From the NCBI RefSeq assembly GCF_019931755.1, contig NZ_CP082918.1:3018001-3082000 (forward strand): a DNA stretch of 64,000 nucleotides. Direction: 5' to 3'. The notes under the pieces were generated by a model that was not told the origin of the DNA, did no database searches, and saw only the letters and a list, made by a program, of their open reading frames with translations. Both the position numbers and the translations under genes were made by a program. Shown here in pieces: positions 7,514 to 16,503 of the stretch; the stretch's first letter is position 1; the number at the start of each line of letters is the position of its first letter. Source of the stretch: Sutcliffiella horikoshii. GTDB taxonomy: Bacteria; Bacillota; Bacilli; Bacillales; Bacillaceae_I.

Positions 7514-8965
7514 TCACAGCGTTTTTACCCTTTCTTTCGCATCCTCGACAGATCCGGCAAAACGTATGTCAAAACGTGGTATCCCGTCTTTTTTTATAAA
7601 ATAAATCTGAAGACCACTTCGTTCCATTATATCAGAAAACCCCATCAGTTTGTCCACCACTTCCGGACTTGCTTCGACAACAACCGCGTCCACATCGCTT
7701 CCTTTAAACTCCAACAGTTCTCGCTCTAGCTGAAAGGTGACGGTATCCAAAGAGAATACCACACCTTTCCCGTCGCACGGCGAACACGGCTGCAACAACA
7801 TCTTCGTTAACGGCTCCCGAACTTTCTTGCGCGTTAACTGCAACAAATTTAATTCCGTAAATCCAATCACTCTGACATGGGAGCGATCTTTCCGAGCCGC
7901 ATCCTTCACCTTGCGCAACACCTGCTCCCGCTCACCATCACTGGCCATATCAATGAAGTCAACAATAATGATCCCACCGATCTGCCTTAGTCGCAGCTGT
8001 CTGGCAATCTCGACTGCAGCCTCCAGGTTGGTTTTCAACACGGTCTCTTGCAACCCTGTCTTGCCTATGTATTTACCGGTATTCACATCAATGACCGTCA
8101 TCGCTTCGGTATGTTCAATAATAATGTATCCTCCGCTTGGCAGCCACACAATCCGCTTCAAAGCTTTCTCAAGCTCCTGCTCCATCCCTCTTCTTTTAAA
8201 AATGCCTTCCTTGCCTTGATAAAAGCGAACAGGATAGCCTTTCTTTTTTAAAAATTGCGAGGTCCTCGCATCATCCACTTCCACAAGTTTCACTTCAGCC
8301 GGTGGAATCTCCCGTACTATTTTCGATAAGAAATGATCCTCTTCATGGACAAGCGAAGGCACCTTGACTGTCTGGCTCTGTTTCTCCTGCACCTCTAGGA
8401 ACTGTCGCTGCAATTCAAGCAGCTCCGCCTCTACCACATCTGAGGCAACATGCTCGCTTGCTGTTCGTAAAATAACCCCTTCATCCGAAGTCAGCCATTC
8501 CTGCAGGAGCTTTCGCCATTCCTGCCTTTTGGCATCCGACATTTTCTTGGAAATGGCTTTGTACTTCCCGTAAGGTTGGTACACAATATGGGTTCCCGGA
8601 AACTCTAACAGCCCGGTCAACTTGGCACCTTTCGTCCCCTCGCCCTCCTTCACAACCTGCACAAGAATTGCTTCTCCCTGGTGGACAAAATGGGAAATCC
8701 CTTTCTGTTCCTTTTCCGCTTTAGGAAGCGTGGAGGTCTGATAAGAACATAAATGGTCGCGATGAAGATATCCTGGCTTCTTTTGCCCAAAATCAACAAA
8801 AGCGGCTTGCATGCCTGGCAGGACATTCACAACGCGACCAATATAAATATTCCCTTCTATCGGATGCGTTGTCGGCCGGTCAATCAAGAGCTCGACAATT
8901 TTATCATCCTCTTTTATCGCGACTCTTTTTTCCGTCGCCTTCATATCCATAATTAACTCTATCAA
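7514..8965 (-). CDS. rng: RNase G/E family ribonuclease
   Basis: A 483-residue endoribonuclease of the RNase E/G family. An S1-like RNA-binding domain is near the N-terminus (IYIGRVVNVLPGMQAAFVDF). The catalytic metal-binding aspartates are in MTVIDVNTG and GGIIIVDFIDM, and a zinc-link-like CSPCDGKG lies near the C-terminus. B. subtilis lacks this enzyme, but many other Bacillaceae carry it in this slot between spoIVFB and rplU. The start is TTG at 8965 with GAGG 8 bases upstream; an ATG five codons in is an alternative without a clear ribosome binding site. Confidence 0.88.
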   Translation of the reverse strand: MIELIMDMKATEKRVAIKEDDKIVELLIDRPTTHPIEGNIYIGRVVNVLPGMQAAFVDFGQKKPGYLHRDHLCSYQTSTLPKAEKEQKGISHFVHQGEAILVQVVKEGEGTKGAKLTGLLEFPGTHIVYQPYGKYKAISKKMSDAKRQEWRKLLQEWLTSDEGVILRTASEHVASDVVEAELLELQRQFLEVQEKQSQTVKVPSLVHEEDHFLSKIVREIPPAEVKLVEVDDARTSQFLKKKGYPVRFYQGKEGIFKRRGMEQELEKALKRIVWLPSGGYIIIEHTEAMTVIDVNTGKYIGKTGLQETVLKTNLEAAVEIARQLRLRQIGGIIIVDFIDMASDGEREQVLRKVKDAARKDRSHVRVIGFTELNLLQLTRKKVREPLTKMLLQPCSPCDGKGVVFSLDTVTFQLERELLEFKGSDVDAVVVEASPEVVDKLMGFSDIMERSGLQIYFIKKDGIPRFDIRFAGSVEDAKERVKTL

Positions 8966-8996
8966 TGAATTAGCCTCAGCTTTCGAAGTGAAGTTT

Positions 8997-9866
8997 TTAG
9001 TATGAATACAGGATATCTCCTATATCAATTGTCGTCAACTTCTCCTTGAAATAAGCATGAAGCAGTTCATTTTCATCCAGTGGAGGCTGTTTGTCCTTCC
9101 CCTTCATCACAATGATATTGTGTTTGCAGTCTCGCTTAAATTTCTGAAGCACCTGATGAATCTTCTCTTTTTCATCCACCACAATCGGCGTTATCGTAGA
9201 AAACGTAGTATTCTTTCCATAATACCTCTCCATCAGAAAACGCATAACGACAAAGTGCCGCTGCTTCCACTCTGTATATAAGGAAAAAAACAGGAAAACG
9301 GTGATAATCCATATATTGATGTGTAACGGGTCAATGACCAGATAGGTTGCAAAAAAAAGTGCTAAGAAAATAAAGGAAGCTTGCAATGTTCGCTCGTGCG
9401 CCTGAGCAAAAGCGGACGTACGACTGAACAGCAACCCCATGATTTTCCCGCCATCCAACGGCCAGATCGGCAACAGGTTCACAAGGAAAATCATGATGTT
9501 AAAAGTAAAGAACATTTCCCACATGCCTGCTGATAGATAGCCAAGCTTGAAAAGAAGGAATGCACCCGCTGAAAGCCATACATGCTGCAACGGACCGGCA
9601 AGCGTTACAACCAACTCCTCTTTCAACGGACGGTTGCCATGCTCCTCCATCTCGGCAACCCCACCAAATGGCAGCAACAACACTTGTTTGATGCGCCAGT
9701 TGTAATGCGTTGCCGCAACTCCATGGCCCAATTCATGGATAAAGACAATGAAAAATAAGATAAGCAACTCCCGGAAATTTGCTGTTAGGATGGCCAACCC
9801 GGCGAGAAACCACATAAGGGGATGTACATGAATCTTTTGTAAAAGCCTTAGCCATTTATTATTCAA
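8997..9866 (-). CDS. spoIVFB: Intramembrane metalloprotease SpoIVFB (pro-sigma-K processing)
   Basis: A site-2-protease-type membrane zinc protease of 289 residues that cleaves pro-sigma-K in the mother cell. The zinc motif is HELGH at residues 44-48 and the third ligand is D138 in NLLPIWPLDGG, each one residue off the B. subtilis positions. Several hydrophobic segments form the membrane core, and a C-terminal CBS-like soluble domain (about 215-289) binds substrate and ATP in the family. It overlaps the 3' end of spoIVFA by 8 bases, so the two are translationally coupled. Confidence 0.95.
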   Translation of the reverse strand: MNNKWLRLLQKIHVHPLMWFLAGLAILTANFRELLILFFIVFIHELGHGVAATHYNWRIKQVLLLPFGGVAEMEEHGNRPLKEELVVTLAGPLQHVWLSAGAFLLFKLGYLSAGMWEMFFTFNIMIFLVNLLPIWPLDGGKIMGLLFSRTSAFAQAHERTLQASFIFLALFFATYLVIDPLHINIWIITVFLFFSLYTEWKQRHFVVMRFLMERYYGKNTTFSTITPIVVDEKEKIHQVLQKFKRDCKHNIIVMKGKDKQPPLDENELLHAYFKEKLTTIDIGDILYSY

Positions 9867-10641
9867 ATGAGATCACCTGCATAGGGTCGATAAATTCATT
9901 ATCTTTTTGGATGGCAAAATAAAACATCCCTTTTGAACCGTCCTCAAGCACCGTCGTTTTGCCAAGTACGTCGCCTGTTTCAATAAAATCAAAAAGCTTC
10001 ACTTCTACTTCTCCAAGCTGCCCATACCACGTATAGCTATCATCAGGGTGCTGGATGATGATCGTCTTGCCTGTGTCCTCCCTGTTTCCAACAAACGACA
10101 CAAACCCACCATTCATGGCCTCTACATTGGAATGAGCCAGCGTTTCCACCATCACGCCTTGCCCATTCACCTCAAAGCTTTCGAAAACTCGTCCAGAAGC
10201 CGGGATGACATAATCATCAGCATTAATGTTTGACTGATCTGTGTTTTTCGGCAATGGCAATAACGCCAATGATTTTCCGAATTTCTCCTCATACCATGAG
10301 GTGAATGCTGCAAATTGAAAACTCTGCTCCATTGTTTCTGAAACAAACTGACGAGGCTTTTCAAAAGCACTCGTAGGATTTTGGAACATGATGGCTACCA
10401 CCAGCACAAGAATCGCCGATGCCAAGATTTTAAACAGGAAAAGCTCCTTGTTGAACAGCGGATGCCCGCCACCTCCATCAGGTCCCCTTTCATAAGAAGT
10501 GTAACTAGAACCCCCATACTTTTCCTCATCCCTCACAAGCTGTTGCATTGCTCCTTTGTTATTCTGTTTCGGCAACTGATTCTGCCGCTGCCGTCTTCTC
10601 TTTGCGGCCCTTCTTCTTATTTCCTCTATCCGATCATTCAT
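9859..10641 (-). CDS. spoIVFA: SpoIVFA, regulator of SpoIVFB
   Basis: SpoIVFA holds SpoIVFB inactive with BofA in the outer forespore membrane until a forespore signal arrives. It starts MNDRIEEIRRRAAKRRRQR (basic, cytoplasmic), has one membrane segment (FKILASAILVLVVAIMF, about 89-105) and ends in a LytM/M23-like domain (SHVSFVGN-type fold with YTWYGQLGEVEVK) lacking a clear zinc site. The start at ATG 10641 was preferred over one 23 codons upstream because AAGGGTG lies 6 bases before it and because the SigE promoter lies in between. Confidence 0.9.
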   Translation of the reverse strand: MNDRIEEIRRRAAKRRRQRQNQLPKQNNKGAMQQLVRDEEKYGGSSYTSYERGPDGGGGHPLFNKELFLFKILASAILVLVVAIMFQNPTSAFEKPRQFVSETMEQSFQFAAFTSWYEEKFGKSLALLPLPKNTDQSNINADDYVIPASGRVFESFEVNGQGVMVETLAHSNVEAMNGGFVSFVGNREDTGKTIIIQHPDDSYTWYGQLGEVEVKLFDFIETGDVLGKTTVLEDGSKGMFYFAIQKDNEFIDPMQVISFE

Positions 10642-10673
10642 ACAAACACCCTTCCCGCAAATAGGTTTGTACC

Positions 10674-10702
10674 ATTTTATGACTTGTCCGGGGAGGATAT
10701 GA
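10674..10702 (-). promoter_or_regulatory. SigE promoter of spoIVFA-spoIVFB
   Basis: The -35 TCATATC (10696-10702) and -10 CATAAAAT (10674-10681) are separated by 14 bases and match the SigE consensus at 6 of 7 and 7 of 8 positions. SigE control of spoIVF is established in B. subtilis. The predicted 5' UTR is about 25 bases. Confidence 0.7.
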
Positions 10703-10712
10703 CGGGGCAAAA

Positions 10713-10743
10713 AAGAAAATAGACCTCCCCTTAAAGAGAAAGT
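10713..10743 (-). terminator. Terminator after the prepilin-like gene at 10744
   Basis: An imperfect inverted repeat (ATAGAC ... GTCTAT with wobble pairs inside) is followed on the minus strand by TTTCTTTTTT. It separates the accessory pseudopilin genes from the spoIVF promoter. Confidence 0.55.
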
Positions 10744-11703
10744 CTATCTATATTCGGAATTATTTATTTTTACACTACCATTCCCACTTATAGTAGGTTC
10801 TTTAATGAACCTAGCACTTCCATGAATATCTATCAAACCGTTCCCTTTTACACTAACATTTTGCTGGAAATCCCCAGACCCTTTTATTCGAACTTCATTA
10901 CTACCACCAATATCTAATGACCTATTAAAAACACCAGGCCCTTCAATTAATAAATAGCCTTTATGGGATCCTTTTAGATCTACATTTCCATTAAAAATAA
11001 CTGAACCATATATTTCTAGTTTTGCTTGAGCTTTTATATCTACATGCTCATTTATTACAAAGCTGCCTCTTAAAATACAATGATCTTTTGCTTTTAGAGT
11101 AATAGTTCCATTTTTCTTTTTATTTAACAAACAACTTTCTCCCTCGTTAACAACTGGAGGAGTAGATGGATTTTCATCTTCCGGATCAGGGTCAGGATTG
11201 GGGTCTGGTATTACTTCCGGATCAGGATTTTGATTTTCAGGATTCGGGTTTAAACCACTTGAATTGTTTTTAATCTGGACAACTTCTTTTTCTTCGTAAA
11301 CTTTCCCATCAATTATTGCTCTACTAGTGTATTCAATACGATAGTACCCTTTCTCTTCCGAAATAGAACTAAAGCCAACTTGAAAAGATTGATCACTTGA
11401 TTCAGCAGGTAATAAGATTGGTGGGGATTCTTCAATTGATATTAGCCTATTACGTATTTCATTAAGACTCATCGTTGTTTCCCCATTTAACTCTCCAACT
11501 TTAGTTGCAATTTCATTTCTAAAAAAATGTTTCCCCATATCCAAAAGATTTTCTGATTGAATAATCGTTTCTGATTTTTTATTTTGCATGGTACTGTTCA
11601 TGACGCCGCTGACTAATGGTGGAGTAATTAATCCAATAATTACTATCAGTAATAAAGCTAATAGAAGTGTATATCCTGATTCGTTCCTGAATATCTCTTT
11701 CAA
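10744..11703 (-). CDS. PilX-like pseudopilin with repetitive beta-solenoid C-terminus
   Basis: A 319-residue protein whose N-terminus (NESG|YTLLLALLLIVIIGL) looks like a class III prepilin signal, but with leucine in place of the usual glutamate at +5, as in PilX/GspK-type pseudopilins. The middle (about 155-185) is rich in N, P, D and E. The C-terminal 120 residues are short repeating strands (DIKAQAKLEIYGSVIFNG, VDLKGSHKGYLLIEG, SLDIGGSNEVRIKGSG), suggesting a bactofilin-like beta-solenoid. It forms a two-gene unit with 11721-12206. AT-rich compared with neighbours. Function unknown; a minor pilus-tip or cap component is the best guess. Confidence 0.8.
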   Translation of the reverse strand: MKEIFRNESGYTLLLALLLIVIIGLITPPLVSGVMNSTMQNKKSETIIQSENLLDMGKHFFRNEIATKVGELNGETTMSLNEIRNRLISIEESPPILLPAESSDQSFQVGFSSISEEKGYYRIEYTSRAIIDGKVYEEKEVVQIKNNSSGLNPNPENQNPDPEVIPDPNPDPDPEDENPSTPPVVNEGESCLLNKKKNGTITLKAKDHCILRGSFVINEHVDIKAQAKLEIYGSVIFNGNVDLKGSHKGYLLIEGPGVFNRSLDIGGSNEVRIKGSGDFQQNVSVKGNGLIDIHGSARFIKEPTISGNGSVKINNSEYR

Positions 11704-11720
11704 TTACAAATCCCCTCCTC

Positions 11721-12206
11721 TTAATCTTTCCTGTTAATATAGTGAAATGTGTCATAAATAAATCGTTCTGATTCATTTTTCAACGGTTGACTTATTCGAA
11801 TATGAAGGCGGTATAAATTTAGAGTTTCTTCGCTAGCAGTTTGGCAAATATCAATATATGTAAAATAATCTTTGTTATTAATATTAAAAACTAATTTTTC
11901 AGGGTCTGATGCATCTGGTTGCATTTGTAAATCATCAGAGAGGTATGAACTAATTGAGAGTGGAGAAAGACATGAGAAATTACGGTTAGGGTTTTCTTCT
12001 AATAGGTCTATTATACTACTTTTATCTACACTATACAAAATAGTATCAGCAATATTCATGCTAGTTAAATTATCTTCTTCTCGGACAGAATGCAATAACG
12101 CTTGTGAAAAAAAGCTCAAAAATGATAGAATTATAATACTAAGTATAACAATGGATAATAAAACCTCCAGTAAAGTAAATCCTTTTTCTTCTTTGAAATT
12201 TTCCAT
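11721..12206 (-). CDS. PilV-like minor prepilin
   Basis: A 161-residue protein with a textbook class III signal, EKG|FTLLEVLLSIVILSIIILS, cleaved after glycine and methylated on phenylalanine by the prepilin peptidase encoded at 24264-25016. The rest is a short, poorly conserved periplasmic-type domain. It lies 17 bases upstream of the pseudopilin at 10744 and 71 bases from the divergent prepilin at 12278. Probably a minor pilin of the type IV pilus encoded 10 kb away; direct evidence is absent. Confidence 0.82.
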   Translation of the reverse strand: MENFKEEKGFTLLEVLLSIVILSIIILSFLSFFSQALLHSVREEDNLTSMNIADTILYSVDKSSIIDLLEENPNRNFSCLSPLSISSYLSDDLQMQPDASDPEKLVFNINNKDYFTYIDICQTASEETLNLYRLHIRISQPLKNESERFIYDTFHYINRKD

Positions 12207-12277
12207 TATTACCTACCTACTTTTCTACAGCTAACTTTAATTCATGTTACTAATTACCCAAAAAAGATGGTGAAAAT

Positions 12278-13555
12278 GTGTCTACAAAAAGAATACTCAA
12301 TGATCATGGCCTTACACTGATTGAATTACTGGCGACAATTGTCATTAGCTCCATGATTATCAGCTTGATAACAAGTGTCTTCATTTCAAGCTTTAAGCAA
12401 AATGAACTAGTTAATAGCCATAATTACTTGAGACAGGAAGCTAATCTTATTATTAGCAAATTGAGGCAAAATCATCAAGATAATTCTTACAATCTCTGTT
12501 ATGAAACAAATAATCAACTATATTTAGACAATCAATTATCAAATCAACTTGCTTTAGATAAATACTATTTTACCAATGTTGTCATTGAGAACTTGAATAA
12601 GTCTATTGAGAGAAGTGGGCAATGCATAGAAAACGTGGATGTATTAGCTCCTTTGTTTATACAATTTACTCTACATAACGAGAATGGGCAAAAATTTGAA
12701 ATGAATACAGTTATTAATAGATTAAAACCGGTTGAGCTTACCCAACCGCCTGTAGAAGATGAGGATGTTGAGGAAGAGATAGACGATAATCCAGATAACT
12801 ATCAAGGTGATACCGCCGGAAGATGTACATATGAAGGTAACACTAAAACTAATGCTACAACATTCGCGCCAACTTGGGGGACAAATTGTCCCGTTACAAA
12901 AGTTAATAATGGCAGTTTAATGTTATTGAAGGATGCTACTGTCTTTTCCCAAATAAATGTTGACCATGATTTTATTGCCACAAGATCGTATAGAATGGAT
13001 AACACCGCTGAACTGTATGTTGGACAAAATGCAAATTTCAAAAACAATATTAGTCTTTTCACAGGCACTTCCGCATACATTACGAGTAACATGCATGTCG
13101 AAAGAAATGTTGAGCTACATAATAATAGTAATCTAACTATAGGAAGAGATGTCACCATTCTCGAAGAACTAAATATGTATACTAATTCAGAGTTGCATAT
13201 CGGAAGAAACTTTACTGTTCATAAACCAGTAACTTTAGAGAATAGTAGCGTTATAAACGTAGGTAAAGATGCTTTCATAAATGATTCACTTGATATAAAA
13301 GGAAACACCGTTGTGGAAATAAACGGAAACTATAATATCAAGGGGTCAACAAAACTTCAACATAACACACAATTAGAAATTTTTGGTGATGCAGTTTTTC
13401 AATCACCCATTGAACTTAGTGGAGGTCATGGAGGTAGAGTATGTATTCGTGGTACAGCTAGCTTCTCCCCTTCGCAAAATACTAGCAGAATTTATACTAT
13501 GTCTTCTTGCCAAGGACAGCCAGAAGGTAGTATATACGTTTTAAATAACCAATAA
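12278..13555 (+). CDS. PilW-like prepilin with long beta-solenoid C-terminus
   Basis: A 425-residue protein with the prepilin signal NDHG|LTLIELLATIVISSMI. An acidic linker (about 152-175) leads to a C-terminal domain of about 240 residues made of regularly spaced N/T/V-rich strands (SAYITSNMHVERNVEL, NLTIGRDVTILEEL, ELHIGRNFTVHKPVTL, VINVGKDAFINDSLDI), a right-handed beta-solenoid-like pattern similar to the protein at 10744. It starts with GTG after GATGGTG. Divergent from the PilV-like gene. It is unusual for a pseudopilin to carry such a domain; a surface adhesin or scaffold at the pilus tip is possible. Confidence 0.8.
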   Translation: MSTKRILNDHGLTLIELLATIVISSMIISLITSVFISSFKQNELVNSHNYLRQEANLIISKLRQNHQDNSYNLCYETNNQLYLDNQLSNQLALDKYYFTNVVIENLNKSIERSGQCIENVDVLAPLFIQFTLHNENGQKFEMNTVINRLKPVELTQPPVEDEDVEEEIDDNPDNYQGDTAGRCTYEGNTKTNATTFAPTWGTNCPVTKVNNGSLMLLKDATVFSQINVDHDFIATRSYRMDNTAELYVGQNANFKNNISLFTGTSAYITSNMHVERNVELHNNSNLTIGRDVTILEELNMYTNSELHIGRNFTVHKPVTLENSSVINVGKDAFINDSLDIKGNTVVEINGNYNIKGSTKLQHNTQLEIFGDAVFQSPIELSGGHGGRVCIRGTASFSPSQNTSRIYTMSSCQGQPEGSIYVLNNQ

Positions 13556-13696
13556 AACATAGTGTTTTCTAATTGAACCCTTATCTGATGTTCCCAAGTT
13601 TGTCTTTTCTCTTTATATATCAAAATAGACCTGTCTTTTTTTAAATCTGTACCCCTTGTGAAGAACATTTTAAAAAATAGTTAGGCTCCTTTTATA

Positions 13697-13727
13697 AGAT
13701 GATCCACTGAACAGGGGTCATCTTTTT
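13697..13727 (+). terminator. Terminator after the PilW-like gene
   Basis: Stem AGATGATCC / GGGTCATCT with a T-tract (TTTTTATA) lies about 140 bases after the stop codon. The 290-bp gap between 13556 and 13847 shows no other gene. Confidence 0.6.
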
Positions 13728-13847
13728 ATATTCCACCAATCACACTTTTTTATCTATTTTTCATAAAAAACCTGTGCAGTGGACTTTTTTATAGTGTCTC
13801 CTACACAGGGTACAGTTTATTTTCGAGCAAGCTTTTCTTAATTTATT

Positions 13848-14816
13848 TTATTTATCATGTACAACTTCAATCCGATTCGTCCAAATATACCCCGTGAAAT
13901 TCTCCGGAACCCGCTCCATATCCTCCTCTGAATCAAAGCCTTCTGAAAACCCACCATCACCAGCTACAATGATTACTCTTGTATCCACGTTATCCATTCT
14001 CTGCTGGAATTTACCTGACCATCCCCATAAGAACGGACCTATCTTTTCAGGAATATGTAGTTGAGTTTCTTCACAGGCTTCAGGTACATAACCGGTCCAA
14101 CCAATTGCGATATATGGAATTAGGCAGCTTTTGATTGTACCTTTGGACATCACCCTTACATCAGGCATCTCTTCTTTAAAACTAGAAATAGGTTGATCAC
14201 CACCATATACAGCTAAGCTTTGCATATTGCTTTGAGGATTGTTTTTCAAATAATCTGCCAACAGAACACCTTCTTCTGGGTCGTCGCTCTTTATGTGAAT
14301 CAGAAGTTCCTTATCAGGGAATTGTTCCAATACTTCCCCAAGCGTCGGAATAAGTCCTACCCCTTTTCCCCTAAATGGATACGTCTTGCCTCCATCTGCA
14401 GTATAACCGTATCCGACATCCAATTGTCGCAGTTCTTCCATCGTGTGTTCACGGGTCACGCCTTCTCCGTCTGTTCTACACTCTAATGTCCAGTCATGAA
14501 AAACGGCGAACTCACCATCTGTTGTAGGATGCACGTCTAGCTCCACCACATCTGCTCCAAGGCGGAAAGCTTCTTCCATCGACGAGACCGTGTTTTCGAT
14601 ATAAGAATGCTCCGGTTCGTAAATTCTCTCCGCTGTACATGAATCCCACTTAATTTCGTCCATTGAGAACGTTTGATGAACACCCCTATGAGCCAGTAGT
14701 TTAGGTTCACTATTCTCCTTATCCATGAAGAGAGAGGTGTTATTCAAGAACATAAAACCAACCAATAATACCATGCCTATGCAAATATATTTGAGTGCCT
14801 TTTTAATTTTTTTCAT
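13848..14816 (-). CDS. Membrane-anchored glycerophosphodiester phosphodiesterase
   Basis: GDPD-family enzymes hydrolyse glycerophosphodiesters from phospholipid or teichoic acid turnover. This 322-residue protein has one N-terminal membrane segment (ICIGMVLLVGFMFL) then the GDPD barrel with LLAHRGV, VELDVHPTTDG and FHDWTLECRTDG, which supply the metal-binding H, E, D and H residues. The catalytic domain should face outside. It lies between minD and the accessory pseudopilin genes, outside the usual Bacillus gene order. Confidence 0.88.
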   Translation of the reverse strand: MKKIKKALKYICIGMVLLVGFMFLNNTSLFMDKENSEPKLLAHRGVHQTFSMDEIKWDSCTAERIYEPEHSYIENTVSSMEEAFRLGADVVELDVHPTTDGEFAVFHDWTLECRTDGEGVTREHTMEELRQLDVGYGYTADGGKTYPFRGKGVGLIPTLGEVLEQFPDKELLIHIKSDDPEEGVLLADYLKNNPQSNMQSLAVYGGDQPISSFKEEMPDVRVMSKGTIKSCLIPYIAIGWTGYVPEACEETQLHIPEKIGPFLWGWSGKFQQRMDNVDTRVIIVAGDGGFSEGFDSEEDMERVPENFTGYIWTNRIEVVHDK

Positions 14817-14845
14817 TTCATCATGACCTCTTTTCCCAAAACAAA

Positions 14846-14868
14846 GCCGCCCCTAAAAAAGAGGCGGC
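14846..14868 (-). terminator. Terminator after minD
   Basis: GC-rich hairpin (GCCGCCCC / GAGGCGGC, A-rich loop) followed on the minus strand by TTTGTTTT. It ends the minCD transcript. Confidence 0.75.
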
Positions 14869-14880
14869 CTCATCATTTCC

Positions 14881-15681
14881 TTAGCGTACACCAAAGAATT
14901 TTTTAATTTTAAACATAACTCCCTTGTTTTCGTCTTCAAGGGATTGTAGTGGAACGGATTCACCAAGGATTCGCCTTGCGATGTTGCGGTAGGCGATGGA
15001 TGCTCTGCTTGTTGTATCCATGACGATTGGTTCGCCGCTGTTGGAAGCGCGGATGACACTGTCATCATCTGCAACGATTCCGATGATATCAATTGCCAAG
15101 ATGGATACAATTTCATCTACATCCAGCATCTCACCGTTCTTCACCATATGGTTGCGGATACGGTTGACGACAAGTCTTGGTGGTTCCATGTTTTCTTCTT
15201 TTTCAAGCAGGCCGATAATTCGGTCTGCGTCTCTAACAGAAGAAACTTCAGGTGTGGTCACGACAATGGCTCTGTCTGCGCCGGCAATGGCGTTTTGGAA
15301 GCCTTGTTCGATTCCTGCAGGACAATCTATAATAATATAATCATAGTCTTGCTTTAACTCTGCAACTAGTTTTTTCATCTGTTCAGGTTTTACTGCCGAT
15401 TTGTCACTCGTTTGAGCGGCCGGCAGGAGCTTTAAGCATTCAAAGCGTTTATCATTGATTAGAGCCTGGTGTGTTTTGCAACGTCCTTCGATAACGTCCA
15501 CTAGGTCATAGATAATACGGTTTTCAAGCCCCATGACAACATCGAGGTTGCGAAGCCCGATATCTGTATCTACTAAACATACTCTTTTTCCTTGTAAGGC
15601 AAGAGCCGTTCCGATATTTGCAGAAGTTGTTGTCTTGCCGACTCCACCTTTACCAGAAGTAATTACGATAGCCTCTCCCAC
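14881..15681 (-). CDS. minD: Septum site-determining ATPase MinD
   Basis: MinD recruits MinC to the membrane and, in Bacillus, is positioned at poles by DivIVA/MinJ to block polar division. The deviant Walker A GKGGVGKT is at 10-17, IGLRNLDVVMG follows, and the C-terminal amphipathic membrane-targeting helix (MFKIKKFFGV) is intact. 266 residues, three bases after minC. Confidence 0.97.
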   Translation of the reverse strand: MGEAIVITSGKGGVGKTTTSANIGTALALQGKRVCLVDTDIGLRNLDVVMGLENRIIYDLVDVIEGRCKTHQALINDKRFECLKLLPAAQTSDKSAVKPEQMKKLVAELKQDYDYIIIDCPAGIEQGFQNAIAGADRAIVVTTPEVSSVRDADRIIGLLEKEENMEPPRLVVNRIRNHMVKNGEMLDVDEIVSILAIDIIGIVADDDSVIRASNSGEPIVMDTTSRASIAYRNIARRILGESVPLQSLEDENKGVMFKIKKFFGVR

Positions 15682-15684
15682 TTG

Positions 15685-16371
15685 TTACATTCTCCTTTCA
15701 AGCCGTGTTAACATCGGTCTTAGTTGTGAAAGCAATTGTAAGCGGTCTATGACAATTTGATCTGAATCATTTATATAGGCGCACTCCATTTCACTGCTTC
15801 CTTCTAGTTGCTCACTTAAATCTGGAGCGCGGTTTATCGTGTTATCGATAGAAAGCAAGGTTGGCTTCATCAAGCTGGCTGCAATGACGGCATCTTTTTT
15901 GCCTTGAAGCCCTGCATATGCGCTTCCGCGTAATGCGCCAAGCACAAAGACATTGCCTCCTGCCTTCACTGTTCCACCAGGATTGACATCGCCGATGAGA
16001 AGGAGGTCGCCTTCTACCTCAAGCACCTGTCCTGAACGGATCATCCGTGCAACAGGAACGATTTCTGATTCCTTTTTCCACTGGATAGCCTGTTCTTTTG
16101 TGACGACATTGCTTTCGATGTCTTCCACGATAAAGTTTTTCTTGCTTCGTATTACATCTCGCAGTTTTTCTTGCTGCTTATTGGTTAGAAAACGATTCCC
16201 TACTTTTAAACGTACTCCAAGGAGCGGGGATTCGTCTGGATTGCTATTCGACGTTAGTTTTGCTTCTATTTCAGCTAAAAGCTCTTGAAATGAGCATGTA
16301 TCATCGAGATGCAGGGTTAGCCCCTCTTTTGTGCCCTTAATGGTTACATACTGTTGTTTTTGTCTATTCAC
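15685..16371 (-). CDS. minC: Septum site-determining protein MinC
   Basis: An inhibitor of FtsZ polymerisation. The N-terminal domain begins [17 protein letters not shown] and the C-terminal beta-helical domain includes [19 protein letters not shown], which binds MinD. The start was set at GTG 16371 because GAGGTGA lies 6 bases upstream, giving 228 residues, close to the B. subtilis size; an ATG 11 codons earlier lacks this support. Confidence 0.93.
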   Translation of the reverse strand: MNRQKQQYVTIKGTKEGLTLHLDDTCSFQELLAEIEAKLTSNSNPDESPLLGVRLKVGNRFLTNKQQEKLRDVIRSKKNFIVEDIESNVVTKEQAIQWKKESEIVPVARMIRSGQVLEVEGDLLLIGDVNPGGTVKAGGNVFVLGALRGSAYAGLQGKKDAVIAASLMKPTLLSIDNTINRAPDLSEQLEGSSEMECAYINDSDQIVIDRLQLLSQLRPMLTRLERRM

Positions 16372-16475
16372 GACGTTCACCTCAACAAGTATATAATTCG
16401 ACATCGTCCTTCTATTTCCTTTTTCCTATACTCATAAAATAAAAAAAGATTGCTAGAATTAGTATGTAATGGAAA

Positions 16476-16503
16476 AGCCCGTCCCAATAAATGGGATTGG
16501 GCT
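16476..16503 (-). terminator. Terminator at the end of mreD
   Basis: Hairpin AGCCC-N2-TCCCA-TTTAT-TGGGA-N2-GGGCT on the minus strand, followed by TTTTCC. It touches the mreD stop codon and separates mreBCD from minCD, though readthrough into minCD is possible. Confidence 0.65.

Noticed and set aside
7737-8219. 160-residue open frame on the plus strand
   Set aside because: Antisense to rng; composition is that of a shadow frame.
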